Positions 1-7,834 of a stretch of DNA of 36,912 nt are shown piece after piece (positions within the stretch are counted from its first letter, which is position 1; each line of letters opens with the position of its first letter). Under the pieces are notes generated by a model, which was given only the letters and a program-made list of their open reading frames with translations, had not been told where the DNA came from and ran no database searches. Source of the DNA: Alphaproteobacteria bacterium (GTDB taxonomy: Bacteria > Pseudomonadota > Alphaproteobacteria > Bin95). The stretch covers positions 1 to 36,912 of the forward strand of contig JAPORR010000094.1 in assembly GCA_026710105.1 (NCBI GenBank). The letters run 5' to 3'. The position numbers and the translations under genes are program-made.

Positions 1-102
1 GCGCAAGCAGGCGACGGCTCTGCGCCCCATCCCGGCTCCGCTTCGCAACACCACGCAGATCAGCGGCATCAAAGTCTCCACGCAACGGAAGTGCAACTCC
101 CA
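1..102 (-). CDS. IS630 family transposase, N-terminal fragment
   Basis: Reading leftwards from an ATG at 102-100, the frame is open to the window edge, giving about 34 residues that begin MGVALPLRGDFDAADLR and continue into an RRLLA motif. This is the usual opening of IS630-type DDE transposases: a short strand, then a helix with the RRLLA motif of the N-terminal helix-turn-helix. A GGAGG ribosome binding site lies six bases upstream of the ATG. The catalytic DDE residues would be outside the window, so it cannot be said whether the transposase is intact. The family call rests on the recognised N-terminus only. Confidence 0.65.
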
Positions 103-194
103 TAACAACCCTCCAATCCAAGGCTCACATCTTGAATCAGAAATCGGGCCGGCAGGGAATCCCCCTCATGAGTCAGTGGCAACCGCCTCTGGTA
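1..194. mobile_element. End of an IS630-type insertion sequence (partial)
   Basis: The left edge of the window holds the beginning of a transposase gene whose product looks like IS630 family, read leftwards out of the window. The stretch between its start codon and the neighbouring gene (103-194) should contain the inverted repeat and the TA target dinucleotide typical of this family. The other end is outside the window, so the repeat cannot be confirmed. The boundary is therefore unresolved; 194 is an upper bound. TA dinucleotides at 193-194 and 196-197 touch the stop codon of the adjacent gene, so the element may have inserted exactly at that gene's 3' end. Confidence 0.5.
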
Positions 195-674
195 TTATCC
201 TTCCGGGTCGCCATGGATGGCGAATTGTTCGAGGCCGGCTTCTTGAGATTTTATAGCACGGAAGCTCTCGCGGACACCTGCTTCCGTGAGTTCGCGTGCG
301 ACCGTCAGGAGCGTGTTGGGCGTGTGGTCCTCGCAGAGTTCGGCCATATGCGCCATTTCTTCCTGCGCGATGGGCAGTGCCGCCTCAATGGAGGGCGCGC
401 CGTAAATCTGGACGAAATGCTCGGCGAGACGCCCGGCCAGGGCCTCGAACTCTTCCCCCCGGATTGCGGTAACAGCGACGAAGGTGACGCGCCCAAAGGT
501 TTCGATACCAAGCCAGCCGTTGGCGAAGGCTTGCCGCGCTTTGCCAACAAGATCTGCCTCGCTCCAGTTGGAGAATTCGAAACCGCCTGGAACGCACCAT
601 TCGCCAGTGCGCGCCGGGCTGTGGAAGATCCTCATATCGCTTTCGTCGAAATGGATGGCGCGCGCGAGATTCAT
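195..674 (-). CDS. DUF6505-like protein of unknown function
   Basis: A 159-residue protein with no signal peptide or membrane segment, so probably cytoplasmic. I recognise the N-terminal half (MNLARAIHFDESD, then a segment with EFSNW and GKARQAFANGWLG) as the family called DUF6505. No enzyme motif is visible. The start ATG overlaps the stop of the upstream ligase-like gene by four bases (ATGA), so translation is probably coupled. It is the last gene of a four-gene set with a Mrp carrier and a ligase-fold protein, which suggests a role in building or loading a cofactor-bearing enzyme. That role is inference. Its stop codon abuts the IS element, so the C-terminus could have been altered by the insertion. 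The family name is from memory. Confidence 0.7.
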   Translation of the reverse strand: MNLARAIHFDESDMRIFHSPARTGEWCVPGGFEFSNWSEADLVGKARQAFANGWLGIETFGRVTFVAVTAIRGEEFEALAGRLAEHFVQIYGAPSIEAALPIAQEEMAHMAELCEDHTPNTLLTVARELTEAGVRESFRAIKSQEAGLEQFAIHGDPEG

Positions 675-1387
675 TTGTTTTCCCCTCGTTCCAGCAGGCT
701 GGACAGCGGCAGCAGCTTCGTAGCCCCGCCCTTGCGCAGCAGCATGCCGAAGCGCTCATCTACGCCGACGAAGAGGCCTGTCTGGCCGTCCACCGTGACG
801 TCCTCACCAATGCCGTGGGCGAGGCCGCGCCACTCGCTGTGCAGCGGACCCACCCCGTCATCGGACCAGCGGTTGATCCAGACCAGGGTATGGCGCGCCC
901 AACTCTCCAGCAGTCCATCGGGCGCGACCTCTACGCAGCCTTCTTCGTAAAGCGATGTCCTGTCCGGTGCAGCGCCGGGCATTTCCCCATCGCCGGCGAT
1001 GAGTGGCACTTCAAGGCCGACGACCAGCCAGTCTGGCGATTCTTCCGCCACGCAATCGGCAGCGGCGGCGCGGAGCCGCCCGCAGGATGCACCGTTCACA
1101 AGGATATCGCCCCACCAGGTAAGATGCACGGCGACTTCCGGCGGCGCGAGCGCGCCGAGCGCATTCTGGAAGCCGACCCCGCAGGCCGGCAGCATCGCCA
1201 TCGCATCCTCCAGCACTACTTCTGGGGCGAACACGATGGCCGCCGCCAGCCGGTCCGCGCGGATATTGTAGATGATGGTTCCACCGTCGCAGCCCAGCGC
1301 CGCGAGCGCGCAAGCCTTGGCGAAGGGGTCCGTACGCCCTTCGACGGCCTCACCACGTAACAGTGGCGGAAAGACGGGCCCGCTCAT
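671..1387 (-). CDS. Biotin/lipoate-protein-ligase-fold protein (DUF4444 type), probably catalytically degenerate
   Basis: A 238-residue cytoplasmic protein that resembles the biotin/lipoate ligase superfamily. The segment WWGDILVNGASCGRLR (residues 91-106) corresponds to the WPNDI...GRKLAGIL region of true biotin ligases. The last ~50 residues fit the small C-terminal domain called DUF4444. Two hallmarks are missing: no glycine/arginine-rich nucleotide loop (GRGRxGR) occurs in the N-terminal half, and the position of the catalytic lysine appears to be Ser101. The protein may therefore bind a cofactor, nucleotide or partner rather than ligate. It overlaps the mrp stop and the DUF6505 start by four bases each. 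Family membership is fairly sure; the loss of catalysis is inferred from a by-eye alignment. Confidence 0.75.
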   Translation of the reverse strand: MSGPVFPPLLRGEAVEGRTDPFAKACALAALGCDGGTIIYNIRADRLAAAIVFAPEVVLEDAMAMLPACGVGFQNALGALAPPEVAVHLTWWGDILVNGASCGRLRAAAADCVAEESPDWLVVGLEVPLIAGDGEMPGAAPDRTSLYEEGCVEVAPDGLLESWARHTLVWINRWSDDGVGPLHSEWRGLAHGIGEDVTVDGQTGLFVGVDERFGMLLRKGGATKLLPLSSLLERGENK

Positions 1388-2445
1388 CCGGCCTCGGTCT
1401 CGATCATGTATTGCGCGATGCGGCGGAAGGCTGCTGCTTCGGGCGAGGTTGGTCGTGACACCACTATGGGCGCGCCGCCATCGGAGGCAAGTCGGATGCC
1501 GAGTGCCAGCGGAATCTCGGCGAGCAACGGGATGCCGAGCTTCTCCGCCTCAGCACGCACGCCGCCATGACCAAACAGATGCTCCTCATGTCCGCAATTG
1601 GAGCAGATATGTGTGGACATGTTTTCGATCATGCCAAGGATCGGGACGGACATCTTGCGAAACATGTCCACGCCCTTGCGGGCGTCGAGCAGCGCCACGT
1701 CCTGCGGGGTCGAGACGACGATCACGCCAGTGACCTCGGCGTTCTGCGAGAGCGTCATCGGCACATCGCCCGTGCCGGGGGGCAGGTCCACCAGCAGGAC
1801 ATCGAGCGCGCCCCATTGCACCTGGTTCATCATCTGTTGCAGGGCGCCCATCAGCATTGGCCCGCGCCAGACGACCGCCTCGTCCTCGCGTGTCATCAGC
1901 CCTATGGACATCATGGTGACGCCGTGGTTGCGCAGCGGCAGGATGGTCTTGCCGTCCGGCGAAGCCGGGCGACCGGAAACACCGAGCATACGGGGCTGTG
2001 ACGGCCCATAAACATCGGCATCGAGTAAGCCGACGCGGCGCCCCTCGGCTGCCAGCGCCGCCGCCAGATTGGCGGTGACAGTGGATTTGCCAACGCCGCC
2101 TTTGCCGGACGCGATGGCGACAATGCGATCCACGCCCGCTATCCGGCGAGGACCGGCGGGTTCGGGCCGGCGCCCCAAATCGAGTTCTGGTGAAGCCTCA
2201 CGGTGGGCGGTCATCACAGCGGATACTTGCTCGACGCCCGGTACAGCGCGCACTGCCGCTTCCGCTTTGGCGCGTACATCTTCCATGAGTTCGGCGCGCG
2301 CCGGGTCGATCTCCAGCACAAACCGCACTGAGCCGCCGTCCACGGTTAACGCCCGCACCGGGCCGGCGGAGACAAGGTCTTGTCCGCTGATCGGGTCGGT
2401 GACACCCTTGAGCGCCGCCAGCACCGCCTCGCGCGTCGTGGTCAT
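1384..2445 (-). CDS. mrp: Mrp/ApbC/NBP35 family iron-sulfur carrier ATPase
   Basis: A 353-residue P-loop ATPase that carries or transfers [4Fe-4S] clusters to target enzymes in the cytoplasm. Residues 1-80 form a MIP18/DUF59 domain; a short linker leads to the ATPase domain at about 105-350. The deviant Walker A motif SGKGGVGKST includes Lys120. The cluster-binding pair is Cys281 and Cys284 (CSNC). The switch region DVLLVDLPPGTGD lies at about 215-227. The start ATG overlaps the DUF6494-like gene by four bases, and the stop overlaps the ligase-like gene by four. Mrp proteins are often general carriers, but placement inside this coupled set suggests a dedicated role here. Domain calls are secure; the client protein is unknown. 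Confidence 0.93.
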   Translation of the reverse strand: MTTTREAVLAALKGVTDPISGQDLVSAGPVRALTVDGGSVRFVLEIDPARAELMEDVRAKAEAAVRAVPGVEQVSAVMTAHREASPELDLGRRPEPAGPRRIAGVDRIVAIASGKGGVGKSTVTANLAAALAAEGRRVGLLDADVYGPSQPRMLGVSGRPASPDGKTILPLRNHGVTMMSIGLMTREDEAVVWRGPMLMGALQQMMNQVQWGALDVLLVDLPPGTGDVPMTLSQNAEVTGVIVVSTPQDVALLDARKGVDMFRKMSVPILGMIENMSTHICSNCGHEEHLFGHGGVRAEAEKLGIPLLAEIPLALGIRLASDGGAPIVVSRPTSPEAAAFRRIAQYMIETEAG

Positions 2446-2645
2446 TCCGCCTTCCCGTCGATATGTCCTTCGACGCTGTGGATAAGATCGAGCCCGTCCA
2501 CAGTCAGTACCATGCGGGCAGCAAAACTCTTGCCCGTTGTCTGCTCTACCCCGGCCTTGCGCATGGCCTCCTCAATCGCCTGTTGCGAGGTAACACCGAC
2601 CTGCTTCAGGAATTTGCGCATCGACATGTTGAAATCGTCGCTCAT
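2442..2645 (-). CDS. Small DUF6494-like protein
   Basis: A 67-residue protein beginning MSDDFNMSMRKFLKQVG. The in-frame ATG at 2669 was rejected because a clear GGGAGGA ribosome binding site lies eight bases before the ATG at 2645. The core FNMSMRKFLKQVGVTSQQ matches the small family I know as DUF6494. The family name is from memory and no function is known to me. The protein is hydrophilic with a probable amphipathic N-terminal helix and no cysteine or metal motif. It is the first gene of the four-gene set and overlaps mrp by four bases (ATGA). Confidence 0.75.
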   Translation of the reverse strand: MSDDFNMSMRKFLKQVGVTSQQAIEEAMRKAGVEQTTGKSFAARMVLTVDGLDLIHSVEGHIDGKAE

Positions 2646-2671
2646 CGGACTTTCCTCCCGCATCTTCATCC

Positions 2672-2699
2672 GAGTCTGGCAGAAGTTTAGCCTAGACTC
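2672..2699. promoter_or_regulatory. Inverted repeat in a divergent promoter region
   Basis: In the 112-base space between the divergent DUF6494-like gene and the cytochrome gene, GAGTCTGGC (2672-2680) is mirrored by GCCTAGACTC (2690-2699), leaving one bulged base and a nine-base spacer. Its position suits an operator controlling both directions. It could equally form an RNA hairpin in the minus-strand leader. Each arm contains a GANTC site, the CcrM methylation motif of alphaproteobacteria. No convincing -35/-10 pair could be placed. Confidence 0.35.
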
Positions 2700-2757
2700 T
2701 CCGCTATGTCCGCGCGGCTGCTAGGCTGGCCCTTTCCTCAGCGGGGGAGGGATGGTT

Positions 2758-3525
2758 ATGCCGCTTCGATATGCACTTGCATTGGCCGTGTTGCTCGCGG
2801 GCGCGGCAGCCGACGCAGAGGCGCAGGAACGCCGCATAACAGTGGCGGCGAGCTCTGATCTGATCGAGAGCGGACTGCTGAATCACATGTTGCCGCGCTT
2901 CTCGCTGAAGACCGGTATACGCACGACTCCGATCCTGCTTGAACCAGATTCTGGAGCGGATGTCCTGGTCGGGTCGGCGGTGAACAAAGGCCGTCCAGTC
3001 TTCCGGAGCGGTGAGACTGTCTATCGGGCCGGCTTCGGCCGCGGCACGCAAATGGCGCTGGCGCAACGCTTTCTCGACTGGCTCACCTCCGATATCGGCC
3101 AGCGCGCCGTGGCGTCCTTCGCGCCTGGCGGCAGATCGCTATATGCGCCGGCAGCGGGCACCGAGACGGCGGCGGAGGGGCTGGCAGTGACGGGTGATAC
3201 GATAGCGGGCGCGCGCCTGGCGTTGGTCCATTGTGGGCGTTGCCATGTCGTCGGGCCGAAGAATCGCATGGGCGGCATCGGCTCTACGCCTTCCTTCGCC
3301 ATGCTGCGCACGCTCGACGACTGGGAACGCCGTTTCCGCGCCTTCTTCACGCTCAATCCACATCCCGCCTTCACACAGGTATCCGGAATCACGTTACCCT
3401 TCGACGAGGCGCGCCCGCCGCCCATCGCGCCGCTCGAGATTGCGCCCGCTGACATCGACGCTATCACCGCCTATGTCGCCGTGCTGGCACCTGCAAACCT
3501 GGCTGAGCCGCTCGAATACCGATAA
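2758..3525 (+). CDS. Exported fusion: shortened substrate-binding-protein domain and c-type cytochrome
   Basis: A 255-residue exported protein. The ATG at 2758 is chosen over the one at 2752 because the GGGGGAGG site at 2743-2750 is seven bases from the former and only one from the latter. Residues 1-22 form a signal peptide ending near AEA. Residues 26-125 look like parts of a periplasmic binding protein of the tungstate/molybdate or phosphate type: the opening strand ITVAASSDL, and later FLDWLTSDIGQRAVASF. This is about half the usual size of such a domain. Residues 145-250 are a class I cytochrome c domain with heme motif CGRCH at 159-163. The axial methionine is not certain. It is divergent from the Mrp gene set, suggesting a periplasmic electron-transfer partner. 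The actual partner is unknown. Confidence 0.8.
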   Translation: MPLRYALALAVLLAGAAADAEAQERRITVAASSDLIESGLLNHMLPRFSLKTGIRTTPILLEPDSGADVLVGSAVNKGRPVFRSGETVYRAGFGRGTQMALAQRFLDWLTSDIGQRAVASFAPGGRSLYAPAAGTETAAEGLAVTGDTIAGARLALVHCGRCHVVGPKNRMGGIGSTPSFAMLRTLDDWERRFRAFFTLNPHPAFTQVSGITLPFDEARPPPIAPLEIAPADIDAITAYVAVLAPANLAEPLEYR

Positions 3526-3540
3526 TTCCCACCGCACTAT

Positions 3541-3559
3541 GCCGTCCCGTCCGGGCGGC
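3541..3559 (+). terminator. Possible hairpin after the cytochrome gene
   Basis: Fifteen bases after the cytochrome stop codon, GCCG-T-CCC pairs with GGG-CGGC around a GTCC loop, with one bulged T. There is no following T run, so it is a weak candidate for a factor-independent terminator; it may only protect the 3' end. Confidence 0.25.
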
Positions 3560-3678
3560 GAAACCCGCTGCTATCCGCTCGGCACTGACCCTTGGGGCCC
3601 CTCGGCATTGGCGAAACGGATGGAATGCGGAATGCTGGGGTCGCCAGCCTGCCGAGAAACCGCCGCGGACAGATACAG

Positions 3679-6270
3679 ATGAAGCCCGCCCGATCCGCCA
3701 GCAGCACGCCGATGATGGCGCAATATCTCGCTATCCGCGAAGAGCATCCGGGCTACCTGCTGTTTTACCGGATGGGGGATTTCTATGAACTGTTCTTCGA
3801 GGACGCTGTGGCGGCTGCGGGCGCGCTCGACATCGCGCTCACCAAACGCGGGCGCCATGACGGCCGAGACATACCGATGGCGGGCGTACCGGTCCGGGCG
3901 CATGAAGCTTATCTGGAGCGGTTGATCCGCAAGGGGTTCAAGGTTGCCATATGCGAGCAAACCGAGGATCCGGCGGAGGCGCGCAGGCGCGGCAGCGGCG
4001 CGGTGGTGGCGCGTGAGGTGGTGCGGCTGGTCACGTCGGGCACGCTGACCGAAGACGGATTGCTGGACGCGCGGCGGCACAACTATCTGGCCGTCCTGGC
4101 GGAGGAGGGCGGCGCGGCAGCGCTTGCCTGGGCTGACATATCTACCGGCGAATTCCGGGTTGAGAGGGTCGGGCTGCAGGACCTGCCGGCCCTGCTTGCG
4201 CGGATCGAGCCCTCCGAACTGGTCCTGCCTGAGAAGCTACTGGACGCGGTCGCCTTCGAAGCCGCGATGACACCGCTGCCAGCCGCGCGGTTCGATGATG
4301 ATAATGCACATCGGCGCCTATTGGAAGCATTTGGGGTCGCGACGCTGGAAGGCTTTGGGCGCTTCGATCGCGTCGAGACTGCAGCCTGCGGGCTTCTGGT
4401 CGATTACCTGGAGCTTACCCAGAAGGGCCGCCTACCTCGCCTGGAGCGGCCTCGGCCGTCCAGCTCTGGCGAGGTACTTGAGATCGACCCCGCCACACGG
4501 CGCAATTTGGAGTTGACCGCAACACTTGGCGGAGAGCGTCGGGGTAGCCTGCTTTCTGCAATCGACCGTTCGCGTAGCGCCGCCGGTGGGCGGCTGCTGG
4601 CCGCATGGCTCGCTGCGCCGCTGACCGATCCGGGCGCGATTGCCGCCCGCCACGATGCAGTGGACCGGTTCTGCCGCGAAGAGGCACTCCGCCGGGACCT
4701 TTCTGGCCGGCTTGAGCGCGTACCCGACATGGAGCGAGCTCTCTCGCGGCTCGGCCTCGGCCGCGGCGGCCCACGCGATCTCGCCGCGATTCGCGACGCG
4801 CTTCGGCTGGCGGGCGAGGCCGCCGGCTTGTTCGATGCGCCGCCGCCTCTGCTGGCGGAGGCCTGCACCGCGCTCCGGGGCCATGAGAGGATGGCAGAGG
4901 CACTGGCGGCGGCGCTGGGCCCCGAACTGCCGGCGGCCGTGCGCGACGGTGGCTTCGTGGCCCCCGGCTATGATGACGAACTCGACCGGCTGCGCGCACT
5001 CCGCGACGACAGCCGTAGGACCGTGGCGGGGCTTCAGGCACGCTATGCGGCCGAGACCGGCGTTGCCGCACTCAAGATTCGCCACAACAATATCCTCGGA
5101 TATTTTGTTGAGGTCACACAGGCCGCCTCGGATCGCCTGATGGCCGACGATGTCTTCATCCACCGCCAGACCATGGCCAATGCCATACGCTTCACCACGG
5201 TGGAACTCGGTAAACTGGAGGCGCAGATTGCTGGCGCGGCCGAGCAGGCACTTGCGGGGGAACTCGCCATCTTCGAACGCCTTGTGGCCGGGGTGTTGCA
5301 GCAGGGTGCTACGATCGCGGCGGCGGCAGCGGCACTCGCCCTGCTCGACGCCGTCTGCGCACTTGCCACCCTTGCGGTCGAATGCAATTGGAGCCGCCCG
5401 CTGGTGGACGACAGTTTTGCCTTCGAGGTTGAGGGCGGGCGCCATCCGGTCGTCGAGGCGGCGCTGGACGAGCCGTTCGTGGGCAATGATTGTGACCTCT
5501 GTCCGGAACAGAGGCTCTGGCTGGTGACGGGGCCGAACATGGCCGGCAAGAGCACGTTCCTGCGCCAGAATGCGCTCATCGCCATCCTGGCCCAGATGGG
5601 CGGGTTCGTGCCGGCGGAACGCGCACATATCGGGGCGGTGGACCGATTGTTCAGTCGCGTCGGTGCATCGGACGACCTCGCGCGCGGCCAGTCGACCTTT
5701 ATGGTTGAGATGGTGGAGACGGCAGCGATCCTGAACCAGGCCAGCACGCGCTCGCTGGTGATTCTCGATGAGATCGGGCGCGGCACGGCGACTTTTGACG
5801 GCCTCTCCATCGCTTGGGCGGTGGTGGAGCAGCTTCACGAGGCCTGCCAGTGCCGTGCGCTGTTTGCGACGCATTACCATGAATTGACCCTCCTGGCCGG
5901 CAAGCTCGAGCGCCTGGCACTCCGCACCATGCGGGTCAAGGAATGGCAGGGCTCGGTCGTCTTTCTACACGAGGTCGTGCCGGGTGCGGCGGACCGATCC
6001 TATGGCATCCATGTTGCCCGCCTCGCCGGTTTGCCGCGCCCCGTAGTGGAGCGCGCGGAGGAAGTGCTGCGCCTGCTGGAAACTGGCGAGCAGGGTGGTG
6101 CCGTCGCACGCCTCGCTGAAGACCTGCCGCTCTTTGCCGCCGCCCGCAACCCGCCCGCAACCAGTCCGTCCGAAGCCGAACAGGCGCTTGCCGCCCTAGA
6201 CCCGGATGCGCTCAGCCCTCGGGAGGCGCTGGAACGGCTCTATGATCTGAAGCGGCTGCTGGACCGGTGA
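3679..6270 (+). CDS. mutS: DNA mismatch repair protein MutS
   Basis: MutS recognises base mismatches and small loops and starts methyl-independent or MutL-dependent repair. With the ATG at 3679 the protein has 863 residues, close to the usual 850-910. The frame is open upstream to a TTG at 3592 and an ATG at 3625, but family alignment starts just before MMAQYLAI. The mismatch-contacting Phe and Glu of the DFYE motif are F35 and E37. Connector, core and clamp domains follow. The ATPase domain has Walker [10 protein letters not shown] (Lys624) and Walker B ILDEIGRG (Asp697, Glu698), then the conserved ATHYHEL motif. The C-terminus ends in the typical [15 protein letters not shown] helix. No strong ribosome binding site is seen. 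It seems to be transcribed alone or with oxyR. Confidence 0.97.
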   Translation: MKPARSASSTPMMAQYLAIREEHPGYLLFYRMGDFYELFFEDAVAAAGALDIALTKRGRHDGRDIPMAGVPVRAHEAYLERLIRKGFKVAICEQTEDPAEARRRGSGAVVAREVVRLVTSGTLTEDGLLDARRHNYLAVLAEEGGAAALAWADISTGEFRVERVGLQDLPALLARIEPSELVLPEKLLDAVAFEAAMTPLPAARFDDDNAHRRLLEAFGVATLEGFGRFDRVETAACGLLVDYLELTQKGRLPRLERPRPSSSGEVLEIDPATRRNLELTATLGGERRGSLLSAIDRSRSAAGGRLLAAWLAAPLTDPGAIAARHDAVDRFCREEALRRDLSGRLERVPDMERALSRLGLGRGGPRDLAAIRDALRLAGEAAGLFDAPPPLLAEACTALRGHERMAEALAAALGPELPAAVRDGGFVAPGYDDELDRLRALRDDSRRTVAGLQARYAAETGVAALKIRHNNILGYFVEVTQAASDRLMADDVFIHRQTMANAIRFTTVELGKLEAQIAGAAEQALAGELAIFERLVAGVLQQGATIAAAAAALALLDAVCALATLAVECNWSRPLVDDSFAFEVEGGRHPVVEAALDEPFVGNDCDLCPEQRLWLVTGPNMAGKSTFLRQNALIAILAQMGGFVPAERAHIGAVDRLFSRVGASDDLARGQSTFMVEMVETAAILNQASTRSLVILDEIGRGTATFDGLSIAWAVVEQLHEACQCRALFATHYHELTLLAGKLERLALRTMRVKEWQGSVVFLHEVVPGAADRSYGIHVARLAGLPRPVVERAEEVLRLLETGEQGGAVARLAEDLPLFAAARNPPATSPSEAEQALAALDPDALSPREALERLYDLKRLLDR

Positions 6271-6362
6271 GGTCGTCGGCTGCACGGTGACGCAGGCCGT
6301 GACCTTCTGAATGAGTTCGCTAGGATAAGGCGTTTCGATGCCTTGGGCGGGAGGCCAGCCGC

Positions 6363-7355
6363 TTGCCTATCACGCTGCGCCAATTGCGCTATTTCCAAGC
6401 CTTGGTCGAGCACGGCTCCTTCAGCCGCGCCGCTGAAAGCGTATTAGTATCGCAGCCCGCGCTATCGCTCCAGATTCGCGAGCTGGAGGCGGTGCTTGGC
6501 GGGCCACTGGTCGAGCGGAAGAGCCGGGGGATTCACCTCACTCGACTCGGCCGCGAAGCGCATGACCAGGCTCTTCGGGTTCTGGACGAGACCAATTTCC
6601 TCGAGCGCCTTGGGGAACAATTCGATGACGGCTGGGCACCGGTCGCTCTTGGTATCCTTTCGACTCTGGCACCCTACCTGCTGCCGGGTCTCTTGGCGCG
6701 CCTGCAGGAAACAACACCTCGCATCGAGCCTGTCGTCGTCGAGGCGACTGGTGATGAGTTGGTATCGGACCTCCAGTCTGGCCGTCTCGACGCCGCTATT
6801 CTCTCGCTGCCGCTCGGCATGGTCGAGCTGCCTGAGCAGGAATTGTTCGAGGATCGGTTCCTGGTTGCAGGCCGTGCCGGGCCTGTGGATGCCGTCCGCT
6901 CGCATGCCGAAGTGCCGCGTCCCGAAGACTTGGCGCGGGCCGATATCGGGCCGCTGTTGACCCTGACGGCCGGGCATTGCCTCGCCGACCAGGTGTTGGG
7001 CGTCTGTTCGATGTGGCGCCAGCAGGAGGTCCACCGCGGCTGCGGATCATTGGCGACGCTGTCGCGGCTGGTTGCCGGCGGGTCAGGCATTACGCTGCTG
7101 CCGGAATCCGCTGTGGCCTGCGAAAGCGCCCTGTCTCCTGACCTCCGTTTCATGCGTTTCGCTCCGCCCGAGCCGTCGCGGTCCATCGGCCTGATCCACC
7201 GCCTTGCCGCCCACGGCCAGCGCTGGATCGAGCCGCTGGTCGAAGCAGTAGCAGACACCGGGCGGGATCTGACGGCTCAAGCCCGCCAACTGGTCGCCGA
7301 ATCACCGCCACCTCAATCGAAGCGCGACAGCCGCTCGCGCGCCACGCCGCCATAG
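6363..7355 (+). CDS. oxyR: OxyR-type LysR family hydrogen peroxide sensor
   Basis: A 330-residue LysR family regulator. It starts at TTG 6363, eight bases after a GGGAGG site; no in-frame ATG is better placed. Residues 6-65 are the winged helix-turn-helix. Residues 92-300 are the effector domain. The OxyR signature GHCLADQVLGVC gives Cys206 and Cys215, nine residues apart as in E. coli Cys199/Cys208. Peroxide is therefore likely sensed by disulfide formation. The C-terminal tail of about 25 residues is rich in Pro, Ser and Arg. No catalase, peroxiredoxin or other usual OxyR target is adjacent in this window. The identification is strong because both redox cysteines and their context are present. 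Confidence 0.9.
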   Translation: MPITLRQLRYFQALVEHGSFSRAAESVLVSQPALSLQIRELEAVLGGPLVERKSRGIHLTRLGREAHDQALRVLDETNFLERLGEQFDDGWAPVALGILSTLAPYLLPGLLARLQETTPRIEPVVVEATGDELVSDLQSGRLDAAILSLPLGMVELPEQELFEDRFLVAGRAGPVDAVRSHAEVPRPEDLARADIGPLLTLTAGHCLADQVLGVCSMWRQQEVHRGCGSLATLSRLVAGGSGITLLPESAVACESALSPDLRFMRFAPPEPSRSIGLIHRLAAHGQRWIEPLVEAVADTGRDLTAQARQLVAESPPPQSKRDSRSRATPP

Positions 7356-7834
7356 GACGCGCAGCATTGGCGGATGAAGCCGGCGCGACCCGGAGTCGGG
7401 GCGGCAGGACAGCTATGACGGCGGGGAGCGCCTGTCTGTCGGGCCTCACTGCCTTACGCGCCTTCTGTCATATCCCTCCAAACCCTCATGGTGTACGCGG
7501 TGCTGTACCACCCCGTATCATGAAAACAGGAGCCAGCCGCGCGGGTAGGACTTCGAGCCTATACGGGGTAGCCTACCGGCCACAGTCTGCAAGACGGGCG
7601 CCGCAGATGGTGACGGCCAGGCACCTCGAAGCAGCGTTTCGACGGCGATGGGAGTTTTTGCGCCCGAACCCCCGGTATTTTGACGGCAAATCATGCTTCC
7701 GCCTTCGTTTCCGGCTAGCGCCCCGCGGGGTTGCCAAGGCCCGGGTCGACTGACAGGATCATAGGTACAGAGCCATGAATATTGATGCTGCCGGTGGGAA
7801 CCGCAGCAATCGCAGCAATCGGGAGACAAAGAGA
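7356..7834. other. Non-coding region between oxyR and the transporter
   Basis: These 479 bases hold no gene I can support; the open frames have biased, low-complexity translations and no ribosome binding site. The stretch should include the end of the oxyR transcript and the transporter promoter. Visible structure: an inverted repeat at 7510-7569 (listed separately), an 11-base near-palindrome GGTAGCCTACC at 7567-7577, a perfect palindrome CCCCGCGGGG at 7721-7730, and a tandem CGCAGCAAT repeat just before the ribosome binding site of the binding-protein gene. No convincing -35/-10 pair was found. Confidence 0.5.
7510..7569. promoter_or_regulatory. Inverted repeat upstream of the ABC transporter
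   Basis: ACCCCGTAT at 7510-7518 is exactly mirrored by ATACGGGGT at 7561-7569, separated by 42 bases. A nine-base perfect match at this distance suggests two operator half-sites or the base of a structured leader. Inside the loop, TAGG and CCTA could pair further. The regulator is unknown. Confidence 0.3.

Noticed and set aside
132-950. 272-codon plus-strand frame across the DUF6505-like and ligase-like genes
   Set aside because: It is antisense to two recognised, translationally coupled genes and carries no motif.
4432-5880. 482-codon frame antisense to mutS
   Set aside because: No family resemblance; mutS is complete on the other strand.
7367-7753. 128-codon frame in the oxyR-transporter gap
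   Set aside because: Arginine-rich, low-complexity translation, no ribosome binding site and no family resemblance; kept as non-coding.
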